Shown here piece by piece: positions 1-8,370 of a stretch of DNA of 64,000 nt. Position numbers and translations under genes: made by a program. A model generated the notes under the pieces. It was not told the DNA's origin. It saw only the letters and a list, made by a program, of their open reading frames with translations, and ran no database searches. Origin of the DNA: Hyphococcus luteus (GTDB lineage: Bacteria; Pseudomonadota; Alphaproteobacteria; Caulobacterales; Parvularculaceae); assembly GCF_002943565.1 (NCBI RefSeq), contig NZ_PJCH01000005.1, positions 186,001 through 250,000 on the forward strand, given 5' to 3'. Each line of letters begins with the position of its first letter. Positions within the stretch are counted from its first letter, which is position 1.

Positions 1-463
1 CGGCGAGGCTCCCGAGCTGCGGCGGCAGCAGCGCCTCGATATCGGCGCGCAGTTTTTTGCCCAACACCGGCGCGGCGCCGCCGGTGGAGATCGAGACCGT
101 CACCCGGCCCCGGTCGATGATCGACGGGGTGGTGAAGTCGCAAAGCGCAGGCTGGTCGACCACATTGAGAAGGACGCCCGCCATGCGCGCGACCTCGGCC
201 CAGCGGCGCGCCTCCGCCTCTTGCGTGTCAGCAATGAAGAGCAGCGCCGCGGCCTCCACGTCGGCCACCACGGGGTCGCGCTCGATAAGCCGCACCTTGC
301 CCTTCAGCTCGGCTAACAGGTCTGCGGAGAATTTCGGTGCGACCAGGCTCAGCGCGGCGTCCGCCGCAAGCATCAGCCGCGCCTTGGCGAGCGCCTCGGC
401 GCCGCCGCCGATAATCAGCACGGAACGGCCTTTTAGGTCGATATGAGCGGGAAAGGCTTTCAT
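1..463 (-). CDS. cysG: Siroheme synthase N-terminal module (precorrin-2 dehydrogenase / sirohydrochlorin ferrochelatase), partial
   Basis: The reverse strand from the ATG at 463 reads MKAFPAHIDLKGRSVLIIGGG, a Rossmann nucleotide-binding start (GGG near residue 20), and continues with the DQPALCDFTTPSIIDRG and VTVSISTGGAAPVLGKKLR segments typical of the CysG/Met8 N-terminal domain. The family oxidises precorrin-2 with NAD and inserts Fe2+ to make siroheme for sulfite and nitrite reductases. About 154 residues are visible; the reading frame is open at the left edge, so I cannot tell whether a uroporphyrinogen methyltransferase domain follows. It diverges from the LysR gene across about 260 bp. 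Confidence 0.85.
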   Translation of the reverse strand, partial: MKAFPAHIDLKGRSVLIIGGGAEALAKARLMLAADAALSLVAPKFSADLLAELKGKVRLIERDPVVADVEAAALLFIADTQEAEARRWAEVARMAGVLLNVVDQPALCDFTTPSIIDRGRVTVSISTGGAAPVLGKKLRADIEALLPPQLGSLA

Positions 464-725
464 ATAGATAATCTAATCGACACCTCAGATAGCCGCCCTC
501 TTCCGGCGGCGTCAGCGCGAACCTAGGCCCGCGAATTTCGGCTCTCAATCGATTAATTCTGCCAAAGCTGATAGGTTTTCTGAGAAAATCGCTTATTTTC
601 TGGGCTAATTGTAAATTAGCTGGGCTTATCCAGGCTTCACAAAAGGGTGACGGCCGGAATAGCCCTTGCTTTATTAGCAATGCTATAGGAAGAATACCCT
701 ATCTTTCCGAGGGAGGGTCCCTGAA

Positions 726-1661
726 ATGAAGCAATTGCCGCCGCTGAACGCCCTGAGGGTCTTTGAAGCCGCCGCCCGCCACTTAAGTTTCACTAAAGCG
801 GCGGAAGAGCTGCATGTCACCCCGGGCGCCGTAAGCCAGCAGATCAAGGCGCTGGAGGACTTTCTCCAGACCCCGGTCTTCCGCCGCCACAAGCGGGCCC
901 TGCTCCTCACCGACGAGGCCCAGGCGAGCCTGCCGATCCTCAGAGAGGGCTTCGACAAGCTGGTGGAAGCGGGGGAGATCCTCGCCAAAAAGGCCGATGC
1001 GGGCCGCCTGACGGTCTCGGTCGCGCCCTCCTTCGCCTCGAAATGGCTGGTGCCGCGCCTCGACCGGTTTCAGGAGGCCCATCCCGATATCGACGTCTGG
1101 GTCTCGGCCGACATGAATGTGGTGGATTTCGCCGTGGACGACGTGGATATCGCCATCCGCTACGGGCCCGGCCAATATCCCGGCCTCGTCATGGAGCATC
1201 TGATGGCGGAAAAGATCGTCCCGGTCTGCAGCCCGCAGCTTCTCACCGGCGAGAACCCGATCAAGACGCCGGCGGATCTCATCCACCACACGCTCCTGCA
1301 CGATTCCGGCAATGACAAGGATCCCAGTTGCCCGACCTGGCCCATGTGGCTGAAAGCCGCCGGGGTCGATCACAAGGCGGGCGACCGCGGCCTTAAATTC
1401 AACCAGTCCTCGCTTGTCATCGAAGCCGCCGTCGCGGGCAAGGGCGTGGCCCTCGCCAAATCGGCGCTGGCGCTGGCGGATCTCGAAGCCGCGCGGCTGG
1501 TGATCCCCTTCGACCTGACGACGCCGACGGAGTTTTCCTATTACATCGTCCATCCGCCGTCAAAATCGTCCTCGCCGGCGGTGAAGGCGTTCAAGGCCTG
1601 GGTCGCGAAGGAGGCCGCAGAAAGCGTCGACGCGGCGGACGCTCAGGAAGCGGCGGCTTAA
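726..1661 (+). CDS. LysR-family transcriptional regulator, GcvA-like
   Basis: A 311-residue protein with an N-terminal winged HTH (residues 1-60, PPLNALRVFEAAARHLSFT, then AAEELHVTPGAVSQQIKALE) and a LysR substrate-binding domain from about residue 95. The opening MKQLPPLNALRVFEAAARH is characteristic of the GcvA group, which regulates amino-acid or efflux genes; the target here is unknown. A purine-rich ribosome site (gagggaggg) lies just before the ATG. LysR regulators often control the divergent neighbour, here the siroheme synthase gene, but that is inference. The C-terminus ends in an Ala-rich tail. Confidence 0.9.
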   Translation: MKQLPPLNALRVFEAAARHLSFTKAAEELHVTPGAVSQQIKALEDFLQTPVFRRHKRALLLTDEAQASLPILREGFDKLVEAGEILAKKADAGRLTVSVAPSFASKWLVPRLDRFQEAHPDIDVWVSADMNVVDFAVDDVDIAIRYGPGQYPGLVMEHLMAEKIVPVCSPQLLTGENPIKTPADLIHHTLLHDSGNDKDPSCPTWPMWLKAAGVDHKAGDRGLKFNQSSLVIEAAVAGKGVALAKSALALADLEAARLVIPFDLTTPTEFSYYIVHPPSKSSSPAVKAFKAWVAKEAAESVDAADAQEAAA

Positions 1662-1675
1662 GCGGCGTTTAGCGC

Positions 1676-1790
1676 ATCGGACGGTAAATCTGCATCATCC
1701 CTTCATCCTGAGGGCGCGCCTTTCAAGCGCCCCCTCAGGATGAAGGATTTTTGCGTCTCGAAGGACGATGATGCAGATTTACCGTCCGAT
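1676..1790. repeat. Long nested inverted repeat (cruciform or MITE-like)
   Basis: Outer arms 1676-1699 and 1767-1790 are perfect 24-bp reverse complements. Inner arms 1700-1714 and 1732-1746 are perfect 15-bp reverse complements (ccttcatcctgaggg / ccctcaggatgaagg). The centre adds gggcgc/gcgccc. The right side carries about 20 unpaired bases (1747-1766) between inner and outer arms. It sits 15 bp after the LysR stop and has no U-tract, so it is not a plain terminator. It resembles intergenic palindromic repeats of alphaproteobacteria, but I see no second copy here. Confidence 0.85.
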
Positions 1791-1811
1791 GTGTCGTTCC
1801 CGGAAAAAATA

Positions 1812-1885
1812 ACGCCTGCGTCGCGGGGGAACGACGCAGGCGTCCGATAAGCGGCCCCAGGTTGGGGGAGAGAAAGCAGGGCCGC
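1812..1885. terminator. Pair of GC-rich stem-loops, possible transcription end
   Basis: Two further hairpins follow the long repeat: acgcctgcgtcg (1812-1823) with cgacgcaggcgt (1832-1843), a perfect 12-bp stem, and gcggccc (1851-1857) with gggccgc (1879-1885). Neither has a run of T on either strand. With the upstream repeat they fill most of the 324-bp gap between the LysR and Fe-S scaffold genes; I see no gene in that gap. Confidence 0.45.
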
Positions 1886-1985
1886 TCTGTCGACTTGAAA
1901 AGTGGCCCTTAACCAAGCGCGTTCAAGGCGTCCGGCATGACAAAAACGTTAGACGCCGGTTCACACGCGCGCGATCACCCTGTTT

Positions 1986-2420
1986 TTAAGAACCGAAACC
2001 GAGTTGATCGAGACAGGCGCAGACCGCCTCGAAGACGAGCAGGGTCGAGGCGTGACGCTGCGGGTAGTCGCGGATGGGCTCGAGCATGGCGAGATCGGCC
2101 CAGCGCTCGCCTTCCGGCGGCGCGCCTTCTTCCTTCAGCATGGCGCGCATCTGATTGCGCAGAACATATAATTCCTTTGCGCTGGCGCCGATGATGTTGC
2201 GCGCGAGAATGGAGGCCGAGGCCTGGCCCAAAGCGCAGGCCTTCGCCTCCATGCCGAAATCGGAAACGTGATCGCCATCCATCGCCAGATCGACCGTTAC
2301 TTCCGAACCGCAGACGCGGCTCGATTTGGTCGCGCTGGCGTCCGGCGATGGGAGGCGATGCGCCGGCGGGATCGCCGCCGCCGCATCGAGAACGCCGCCT
2401 GTATAAAGCTCGCTTAGCAT
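1986..2420 (-). CDS. Iron-sulfur cluster assembly scaffold protein, NifU/IscU-like
   Basis: A 144-residue protein with the three spaced cysteines of the IscU/NifU N-terminal fold: one in RVCGSEV near residue 37, one in AKACALGQASASI near 61, and AVCACL near 133. These normally hold a nascent [2Fe-2S] cluster. The family takes sulfur from a cysteine desulfurase and passes clusters to apoproteins; neither an Isc nor a Suf operon is next to it, so this is a stand-alone copy of the type common in alphaproteobacteria. It lies 21 bp downstream of the pirin gene on the same strand and may be cotranscribed. Confidence 0.85.
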   Translation of the reverse strand: MLSELYTGGVLDAAAAIPPAHRLPSPDASATKSSRVCGSEVTVDLAMDGDHVSDFGMEAKACALGQASASILARNIIGASAKELYVLRNQMRAMLKEEGAPPEGERWADLAMLEPIRDYPQRHASTLLVFEAVCACLDQLGFGS

Positions 2421-2441
2421 CAGGCCCTATGTGGCGGTTTT

Positions 2442-3137
2442 TTACGGCAAGTCAAACAGCAGGACTTCACTGTCCGCGAGCGCAGTGAAGGAAATCTCTT
2501 CCTCCTCCGCGATCTTCGCGCCGTCGCCGGGCTGCATGGCGAGCCCGCCGATTTCGACGCCGCCTTTGGCGACCTGCAGCCAGCCGTAACGGCCCGGCCC
2601 AAAATCATGGGTCAGGGTTTCGCCCTCCTTGACGATGGAGGCGTAAAGCGACGCATCCTGACGAATGGCGAAGGAGCCGTCGCGCCCGTCGGGCGAGGCG
2701 ATGAGCTTCAGGCCGCCATTGCGCGCATCGCCGACTTCGCGTTCTTCGTAACGCGGGGCCGCGCCTTTCTCGTTCGGCAGGAGCCAGATCTGGTAAAGAT
2801 GCAGGGGCTCGGTATCGGAAGCGTTGAACTCGCTATGGGTCACGCCCGACCCGGCGGACATATATTGCACCATGCCCGGCGTGATGACGCCGCCGCCGCC
2901 AGTCGAATCCTTATGGGCGAGCGCGCCTTCCAGGACATAGGTGATGATTTCCATGTTCTCATGAGGGTGCGTCGGGAACCCGGCGCCGGGATTGATCCGG
3001 TCCTCATTGATCACCCGGAGCGCCCGATAACCCATATGGTCCGGGTGATAATAATTGGCGAAAGAAAAAGTGTGGTGCGTGTCGAGCCAGCCATGATTGG
3101 CGTGGCCCCGGTCGACGGCTCTGCGGATACTGATCAT
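2442..3137 (-). CDS. Pirin family protein (YhhW-like bicupin)
   Basis: A 231-residue bicupin. The N-terminal cupin has the metal-binding set PTHPHENMEIITYVLEG near residue 57 and GSGVTHSEFN near residue 100 (three His and one Glu). Pirins of the YhhW type bind Fe or Cu and some show quercetin 2,3-dioxygenase activity; the physiological substrate is unknown. The start at 3137 is chosen because a strong aggagg ribosome site precedes it with good spacing; a longer open frame upstream to 3299 lacks this and is not conserved-looking. DTHHTFSFANYYHPDHMG is a signature of the family. Confidence 0.9.
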   Translation of the reverse strand: MISIRRAVDRGHANHGWLDTHHTFSFANYYHPDHMGYRALRVINEDRINPGAGFPTHPHENMEIITYVLEGALAHKDSTGGGGVITPGMVQYMSAGSGVTHSEFNASDTEPLHLYQIWLLPNEKGAAPRYEEREVGDARNGGLKLIASPDGRDGSFAIRQDASLYASIVKEGETLTHDFGPGRYGWLQVAKGGVEIGGLAMQPGDGAKIAEEEEISFTALADSEVLLFDLP

Positions 3138-3435
3138 AAGACCTCCTCGCCGGCCCTTTAATAGCCTCTGGCGATTCTCGTTGTGCGGATAATTCCTGAA
3201 CCATCTGGGAGCCCGGCGCGCCTTTAAAAAGAGGGCGCACGAAGCCGTGAACAGGCCGTCCCCTCGCTTTCGCCCCGCCCGGCGAACGCTTCGCCGCAAA
3301 GGCGATTGCCCTTCGCCCGGCGCGCCCTCACTCTCCCGCCCATAAAGCGCCGGGCGGTCGCGTCGCCCCGAGGTCCGGGCGCATGAAATTAAGAGGGACT
3401 TTCAAGCGAAGATGAGACAAAAAAAGGAAAAGGAC

Positions 3436-3981
3436 ATGACCGAACGCTTCACGCTCAAAAACACGAAAATCTGGCTCGCCGCCGGCGCCGCCGCACTCGG
3501 GCTCGCCGTTGCGGCGCCCGCCGCCCTTGCCGGGAATTTCACAGACAAAGCCGTCAGTTTTGACGGCGTCAATCTCAACATCAATGACGACGAAGACCTC
3601 CTGCAAACGCTGATCGACATGGATGCGGAAGACATCGCCGATCTGCGCGAGGAAATGGCCGATGCGCGCGCCGACATCAAGGACGCGATCGGCGATGTCG
3701 AAGAGGCGCGCCGGGAAGCCAAGGAAGACCCCAAGACCGCCGGGTTTGTGGACATCGCCTTCGCCGCAGCGAGCGCCAGCGTCGAATCCAGCACAAGAGG
3801 CGTTTTCGACAACGTCTACGCCGCCCTCGACCGCGCCGAAAGCAATCTCGACGCCGGCAAGGTCGAGGTGAGCGATGCGGAATTTGAGGAAACCAGCGAG
3901 GCGATCGCCGTCATCCGCGAGGAGCTCGCCGGCGTCGAAGCCGCGCTCGATGAGCTTCTGGCGGCGATGAAAAGCTCTTAA
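3436..3981 (+). CDS. Hypothetical secreted acidic coiled-coil protein
   Basis: I do not recognise a family. The 181-residue product starts with a signal peptide (LAAGAAALGLAVAAPAALA, cleavage likely before GNFTDKA). The mature part is acidic and helical: a run rich in Asp/Glu/Ala around mature residues 25-70 (DMDAEDIADLREEMADAR) and a C-terminal helix (EELAGVEAALDELLAA) look like coiled coil. The ATG at 3436 follows aaaaaggaaaaggac; an in-frame ATG at 3412 is possible but gives a longer charged lead. The stretch 3138-3435 upstream is a divergent promoter region with no gene. Confidence 0.6.
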   Translation: MTERFTLKNTKIWLAAGAAALGLAVAAPAALAGNFTDKAVSFDGVNLNINDDEDLLQTLIDMDAEDIADLREEMADARADIKDAIGDVEEARREAKEDPKTAGFVDIAFAAASASVESSTRGVFDNVYAALDRAESNLDAGKVEVSDAEFEETSEAIAVIREELAGVEAALDELLAAMKSS

Positions 3982-4006
3982 GCCGTTTTTCTAAAAAGTC
4001 GGGCGG

Positions 4007-5029
4007 CTAATCCGCAAGGACCGGCACGCCCGGCACGGATCCCGATGGCGCGAAGAGAACGACCGCCACCAAAACCGCCAAAAGAGCCAGAAGCGAAATC
4101 ATGTTGATTTTCGACGCGCGGGCCGCCGCCTGTTTTTCAAACCAGGTGCGCGGCCGCACGCCCTTGAAAATGTAGATCGCCTGCGCGGCGAGCATGATGC
4201 AGGTCACATTGATCATCAGCAAAAGCAGAGAGTGGCCGAAATCCCCGAAATCGCCGGCGCCGAAAAAAAGCCCGGCGGCCGCGGCCGGCGGCAACAGCGC
4301 GACGGCGACCATAACGCCGACCAGCGCCGCAGAAATCCCGGCGACAATGGAAAGCGCGGCGGCGACGCCGGCCGCGAGCGCCAACACGACGGAATCGAGG
4401 CCCGCCACGGTGCGGCTCATCAATTCCCCGCTTTCCATATTGGCGCCCACCAGCAAGCCGATCAGCGCCGCCGTCGTAAAACCGACCGCCAGCCCAGCGG
4501 TGGCGTTGCGGCCCGCGCGCATCAAAAGCTTCATGTCGCCAAGCGCGGCGCCCAAAGAAATCGCGAGAATGGGGCCGAGCAAGGGCGCGATCACCATGGC
4601 GCCAATCACCGCGGCGATGTTGTCAGCGTTCAAGCCCAGCGCGGCGACGATGGAGGACGCGAATGTCAAAAGGAAGAAGTCGATGCTGAGTTCGGCGCCG
4701 TCCGCCACGTCCTCATAGATTTCCTCGCGCAGGGCGACGTTTTTCCTGGCGCCGTTTTTCTCGCGGTCCGTCTCTTCTTTGTCCTCCGGCTTCGGCGCCG
4801 TCGCCTCCACCGGCAGGACGATGATGCGCCAGTTCTTTTCATGGCCGCAGATGCTCTGCAGCGCGTCGACGAGCCCTTGCGCGCCCTCCTCAACGAAAAG
4901 CGCGCGCAGGACCGAGCTGTCGTCTTCTTCCGTTGTGGAGAACCGCGCATGGGTGGGCTTGTGGTCTTCGACGGCTTTCTCGACCTGATCGCGCTTTGAG
5001 TTCGGAAAGACGGCTTCGATCAGGCGCAT
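4007..5029 (-). CDS. DUF389 / TIGR00341 family membrane protein
   Basis: A 340-residue protein with a soluble N-terminal domain (about 1-135) and a membrane domain of several helices with the family signature DNIAAVIGAMVIAPLLGPILAI near residue 160. DUF389 proteins occur in bacteria and archaea; their function is not settled. The ATG at 5029 is five bases past the cysS stop codon, with ggag inside the end of cysS serving as ribosome site, so the two genes form an operon. The 3' end converges with the secreted coiled-coil gene over 25 bp. Confidence 0.85.
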   Translation of the reverse strand: MRLIEAVFPNSKRDQVEKAVEDHKPTHARFSTTEEDDSSVLRALFVEEGAQGLVDALQSICGHEKNWRIIVLPVEATAPKPEDKEETDREKNGARKNVALREEIYEDVADGAELSIDFFLLTFASSIVAALGLNADNIAAVIGAMVIAPLLGPILAISLGAALGDMKLLMRAGRNATAGLAVGFTTAALIGLLVGANMESGELMSRTVAGLDSVVLALAAGVAAALSIVAGISAALVGVMVAVALLPPAAAAGLFFGAGDFGDFGHSLLLLMINVTCIMLAAQAIYIFKGVRPRTWFEKQAAARASKINMISLLALLAVLVAVVLFAPSGSVPGVPVLAD

Positions 5030-5033
5030 GAAA

Positions 5034-6407
5034 TCAGCTCCGCCGCCAGGTCGCGCCCTGGGGCCCGTCTTCGAGAATAACGCCTTTCGCGGCGAGGTCA
5101 TCGCGAATTTGGTCGGCGCGGGCGAAGTCTTTCACCTTGCGGGCCTCGGCGCGCTCGGCGATCAGGGCTTCGATCTCCTCCGCCGTGGGGCCCCCGCCGG
5201 CGCCGCCTTGAAACCAGGCCGCCGGGTCTTCATTGAAAAAGCCCATGAGCCGGCCGGCGTCGCGCAGGCGGCGGATCGCCTTCGTCTTCGCTTCGCCGTC
5301 CATCTGCCCCGCAATGTCGCGCAGCTCGTGCAGCCCCGCATAGGCTTCCGGCGTGTTGAGATCGTCTTCGAGCGCCAGCATGACGCTTTCCGGCGCATCG
5401 CCGGTTTCTTCCGTAAACGGAATTTCTTCAAGCAGGCGATAAAACCGGTCGAGTTGTTTCTTCGACTGCTTCAACAGCTCTTCGGTCCATTCGAGCGGCT
5501 GGCGATAATGCGCCGACAAGAGCGCCCAGCGCACGACCTCGCCATGCCAGCCTTTCAAGAGGTCATGGGCCAGGACGATATTGCCGAGCGATTTCGACAT
5601 CTTGTCCTCGCCCATGCGCAAAAAGCCGTTATGCATCCAGTAGCGGGCGAGCGGCGCGCCATGATGGGCGCAGGCCGATTGCGCGATTTCGTTTTCATGA
5701 TGGGGAAATCTGAGATCCTGCCCGCCGCCATGAATGTCGATGGTCTCGCCCAGTTCGCTTTCGATCATCACCGAGCATTCCAGATGCCAGCCCGGACGGC
5801 CGCGGCCCCAAGGGCTGTCCCACCCCGGTTCGTCGTCCTTCGAAGGTTTCCACAAAACGAAATCCGCCGGGCTTTTCTTGTAAGGCGCGACCTCGACCCG
5901 CGCGCCGGCGATCATCTCGTCGCGGTCGGCACCGGAAAGCTTGCCGTAATCGGGATAGGCGTCGACGGAAAAAAGGACATGGCCTTCCGCCGCATAGGCC
6001 GCGCCCTCCTCGATCAGATGCTCCATCATGGCGATCATCGGCCCCACATGGCCCGTCGCTGTCGGTTCGAGATCGGGGCGCAACACGCCGAGCGCGCCCA
6101 TATCGGCGCGATAGATGTCGGCGAATTTTTCGGTGATGGCGCCGATCGGTTCGCCGGTCTCGCGCGCCGCCTTGATGATCTTGTCGTCAATGTCGGTGAT
6201 GTTGCGCGCATAGACGACGTGGGACTCGCCGTAACGCGCGCGCAGCACCCGGTAGAGAAGATCGAAGGCCACCGCCGAGCGGGCGTTGCCGATATGGGCG
6301 TAGCTGTAGACCGTGGGCCCGCAGACATAGAGCGTCACCCGCTCCGGATCGGCGGGCTGGAATTCGCGCTTTTCGCGCGCCATCGAGTCATAGATCGTCA
6401 GGGGCAT
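5034..6407 (-). CDS. cysS: Cysteinyl-tRNA synthetase
   Basis: A 457-residue class I synthetase that charges tRNA-Cys. Visible marks are the zinc ligands (VCGPTVY, Cys29; LECSVM; HHENEIAQS), the HIGH variant AHIGNARS near residue 37, and KMSKSLGN near residue 270. The C-terminal part has the anticodon-binding helices (EARKVKDFARADQIRDDL). Length is normal. It diverges from hisI across about 116 bp and leads the operon with the DUF389 gene. Confidence 0.97.
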   Translation of the reverse strand: MPLTIYDSMAREKREFQPADPERVTLYVCGPTVYSYAHIGNARSAVAFDLLYRVLRARYGESHVVYARNITDIDDKIIKAARETGEPIGAITEKFADIYRADMGALGVLRPDLEPTATGHVGPMIAMMEHLIEEGAAYAAEGHVLFSVDAYPDYGKLSGADRDEMIAGARVEVAPYKKSPADFVLWKPSKDDEPGWDSPWGRGRPGWHLECSVMIESELGETIDIHGGGQDLRFPHHENEIAQSACAHHGAPLARYWMHNGFLRMGEDKMSKSLGNIVLAHDLLKGWHGEVVRWALLSAHYRQPLEWTEELLKQSKKQLDRFYRLLEEIPFTEETGDAPESVMLALEDDLNTPEAYAGLHELRDIAGQMDGEAKTKAIRRLRDAGRLMGFFNEDPAAWFQGGAGGGPTAEEIEALIAERAEARKVKDFARADQIRDDLAAKGVILEDGPQGATWRRS

Positions 6408-6523
6408 AAGTCACCGACAAGGGGATTGCGTCTTCCTCTTGGCCCCGTTGCTAGCCGCGCCGCTCGGCGCTGGCAACAAGCAGGCGCTCGAAGAACCCGC
6501 TTCCCTGCCCCGGGAAGGCTGCT

Positions 6524-6937
6524 ATGGTCCGGCCCATGACAGACGCATCGCCCTTCGCCGATCCGAAAAATCTCGATGACAAGATCGAGGAAACCGCCCG
6601 TTTCGCCCCGAAATTCGGGGCCGACGGCCTTCTCCCCGTGGTCGCCACCGAGGCCGGAACCGGGCGCCTTTTGATGCTCGCCTATATGAACGAAGCGGCG
6701 CTGGCGAAAACCATCGAGACCGGCGAGGCCTGGTACTGGTCGCGCTCGCGGGGCGAACTCTGGCGCAAGGGCGCGACGTCGGGCCATGTCCAGAAGATCG
6801 CCGAGATCCGCACCGACTGCGATCAGGACGCAATCGAACTCGTGGTCGAGCAGACCGGCCCCGCCTGTCACACGAACCGCAAGTCCTGTTTTTACCGGAT
6901 TGTCGTTTCGGCGGACAAGTTGAAGATGAAAGACTAG
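6524..6937 (+). CDS. hisI: Phosphoribosyl-AMP cyclohydrolase
   Basis: A 137-residue stand-alone HisI, which opens the adenine ring of PR-AMP in histidine synthesis. The Zn/Mg site is visible: RTDCDQDA, then [14 protein letters not shown], giving three conserved cysteines. [19 protein letters not shown] is the family core. Two starts are possible: ATG 6524, preceded by gggaagg at good spacing, and ATG 6536 four codons later; I prefer 6524. The stop codon overlaps the stop of the convergent TetR gene. Confidence 0.95.
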   Translation: MVRPMTDASPFADPKNLDDKIEETARFAPKFGADGLLPVVATEAGTGRLLMLAYMNEAALAKTIETGEAWYWSRSRGELWRKGATSGHVQKIAEIRTDCDQDAIELVVEQTGPACHTNRKSCFYRIVVSADKLKMKD

Positions 6938-7497
6938 ACGCCGGCCGCCGCCAGCAGGTCTTCCGCAGCGGCGCGCGCATCGGCGACGATGGTTTTTGGA
7001 TCGTGCAGATGCGCCAGAACAATGGCGCCTTCCTTCAGCAACAGGATCTGCCGGGCCAGCCGTTCAGGCGCTTCGGCGCCGGCCTCGCGCGCAAGTTTTT
7101 CGAAATAGGCGAACAGCAGTCTTTTATGCTCCGCCGCGGCGCCATGGATCGGATGCGTGCGGTCCTGATATTCCGACGACGCCTTGATGAACATGCAGGA
7201 GCGGTAGTCCGGCTCCGCGAACCATTCCCCCAGGACGTCGAACACCGCCAGGAGCCGCCCGCGGGGATCATCGGCCAGCGCCTCCACGCGCCGGATGAGC
7301 CAGTTGCGGAACTGCTCGTCGCGCAGGCGCAAGGTCGCCAGGATCAGCTCTTCCTTGGTGCGGAAGTGCTTGTACATGGCGGTCTTGGAAACGCCGGTTT
7401 CTCTCGCCAGCGCGTCCATGCCGAGGGCGTGAAAGCCATCGCGATAGAACGCTTTCAGCGCCTTTTGAACCAGCTCATCTCTTTTTGAAGCGCTCAA
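6934..7497 (-). CDS. TetR/AcrR family repressor
   Basis: A 187-residue TetR regulator with the N-terminal HTH ([21 protein letters not shown], then [19 protein letters not shown], residues 12-52) and an alpha-helical ligand domain containing a single Cys in YRSCMFIKA. It diverges from a small operon (7689-9003). Palindromes of the type TAACYGATCRGTTA lie directly before its own start and across the promoter of the divergent operon, so it very likely represses both. The inducer is unknown. Confidence 0.9.
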   Translation of the reverse strand: MSASKRDELVQKALKAFYRDGFHALGMDALARETGVSKTAMYKHFRTKEELILATLRLRDEQFRNWLIRRVEALADDPRGRLLAVFDVLGEWFAEPDYRSCMFIKASSEYQDRTHPIHGAAAEHKRLLFAYFEKLAREAGAEAPERLARQILLLKEGAIVLAHLHDPKTIVADARAAAEDLLAAAGV

Positions 7498-7513
7498 AAC
7501 TCAAAACCTCCGA

Positions 7514-7525
7514 TACTGATCGGTA
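7514..7525. promoter_or_regulatory. Putative TetR operator A
   Basis: The sequence tactgatcggta is a near-palindrome around gatc and lies 17 bp upstream of the TetR start codon, where binding would block its own transcription. It matches sites B (7595-7606) and C (7625-7638). Confidence 0.6.
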
Positions 7526-7591
7526 AATGTATATTGCGTCGCCTCAGATGCAAGGCCCCGCATATATTTCCGGAAATTCCACGACAGAAGG

Positions 7592-7620
7592 TTGACAGAT
7601 CGGTTACCTCCATCTATGTG
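7592..7620 (+). promoter_or_regulatory. Sigma-70-type promoter with embedded TetR half site (operator B)
   Basis: TTGACA (7592-7597), a 17-bp spacer and TATGTG (7615-7620) make a good housekeeping promoter for the downstream operon. The spacer contains cagatcggtta (operator B, 7596-7606), which shares gatcggtta with operators A and C. Repressor binding here would block RNA polymerase. Confidence 0.6.
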
Positions 7621-7624
7621 ACAT

Positions 7625-7638
7625 TAACCGATCAGTTA
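7625..7638. promoter_or_regulatory. Putative TetR operator C
   Basis: The 14-mer taaccgatcagtta is the best palindrome of the three (12 of 14 positions symmetric). It lies just downstream of the -10 element, near the expected transcription start of the operon. Confidence 0.65.
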
Positions 7639-7688
7639 CCCTTTGCCTTCCGCATATCCCGCAGGCCCCATAAACGGAGAGAGACCCC

Positions 7689-7901
7689 ATGACCCACATG
7701 ACTAAGCCAGCCACTTTCTACCTGCGCCAGATCAACCAGATCGCGCTCGGCTTCAGCGTCGCCACAGGGCTCATCATGACCGCCGGCATTCTCGCCATGC
7801 TGGTGCTGTTCCCGCCCTCGGCCCATCAGACGCGCAGCGCAGACAGCGACGCCGTCATCATGCAGGCGGCCCATTCGGGCCCTGCCGCGCCGGCGGACTG
7901 A
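7689..7901 (+). CDS. Small single-pass membrane protein, unknown
   Basis: A 70-residue protein with one hydrophobic segment ([24 protein letters not shown], about residues 18-41) and a polar C-terminus that probably lies outside the membrane. I know no family for it. ggagag precedes the ATG at suitable distance. It is first in the TetR-controlled operon, 44 bp before the DUF1348 gene, so it is expected to be induced with it. Confidence 0.6.
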   Translation: MTHMTKPATFYLRQINQIALGFSVATGLIMTAGILAMLVLFPPSAHQTRSADSDAVIMQAAHSGPAAPAD

Positions 7902-7945
7902 GCCCCCCTAGCAACCGTCATAAAGAAAAAAGAAAAGGAACCCTC

Positions 7946-8350
7946 ATGACCAAACTTGTCCCGCCCTTCACCGCCGAGACCGCCCGCGCCAAGGTGCAGG
8001 CCGCCGAAGACGCCTGGAACAGCCGCGATCCCGGCCGCGTCTCCCTCGCTTATTCGGAAAATTCCGAATGGCGCAATCGCGATACATTTTTAAACGGCCG
8101 GGAAGAAATCAGGGCGTTTCTCACCGAGAAATGGGCGCGCGAAATCGACTACAAGCTGAAGAAGGAATATTGGGCGCATACGGACAACCGCATCGCCGTG
8201 CGCTTTGAATATGAATCGCGCGACGAAAACGGCCAGTGGCGGCGCAGCTACGGCAACGAAATGTGGGAGTTCGACGAAGACGGCCTGATGCGCCGGCGTT
8301 ACGCCAGCATCAACGACCTCCCTATCGAAGAAAAAGACCGGCGCTTATAG
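7946..8350 (+). CDS. DUF1348 / NTF2-like family protein
   Basis: A 134-residue protein of the DUF1348 family, a SnoaL/NTF2-like cone fold: [20 protein letters not shown] at the start, [18 protein letters not shown], then the terminal YASINDLPI. The role is not established; such proteins often accompany small-molecule oxidoreductases under TetR control, as here. aaaaggaaccctc precedes the ATG. Confidence 0.88.
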   Translation: MTKLVPPFTAETARAKVQAAEDAWNSRDPGRVSLAYSENSEWRNRDTFLNGREEIRAFLTEKWAREIDYKLKKEYWAHTDNRIAVRFEYESRDENGQWRRSYGNEMWEFDEDGLMRRRYASINDLPIEEKDRRL

Positions 8351-8370
8351 CGCCGCACAGGGAGAACTTC

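Noticed and set aside
5028-6539. 503-residue + strand open frame
   Set aside because: It runs antisense across the whole of cysS, is Arg/Gly/Ala-rich and matches no family. High GC keeps antisense frames open.
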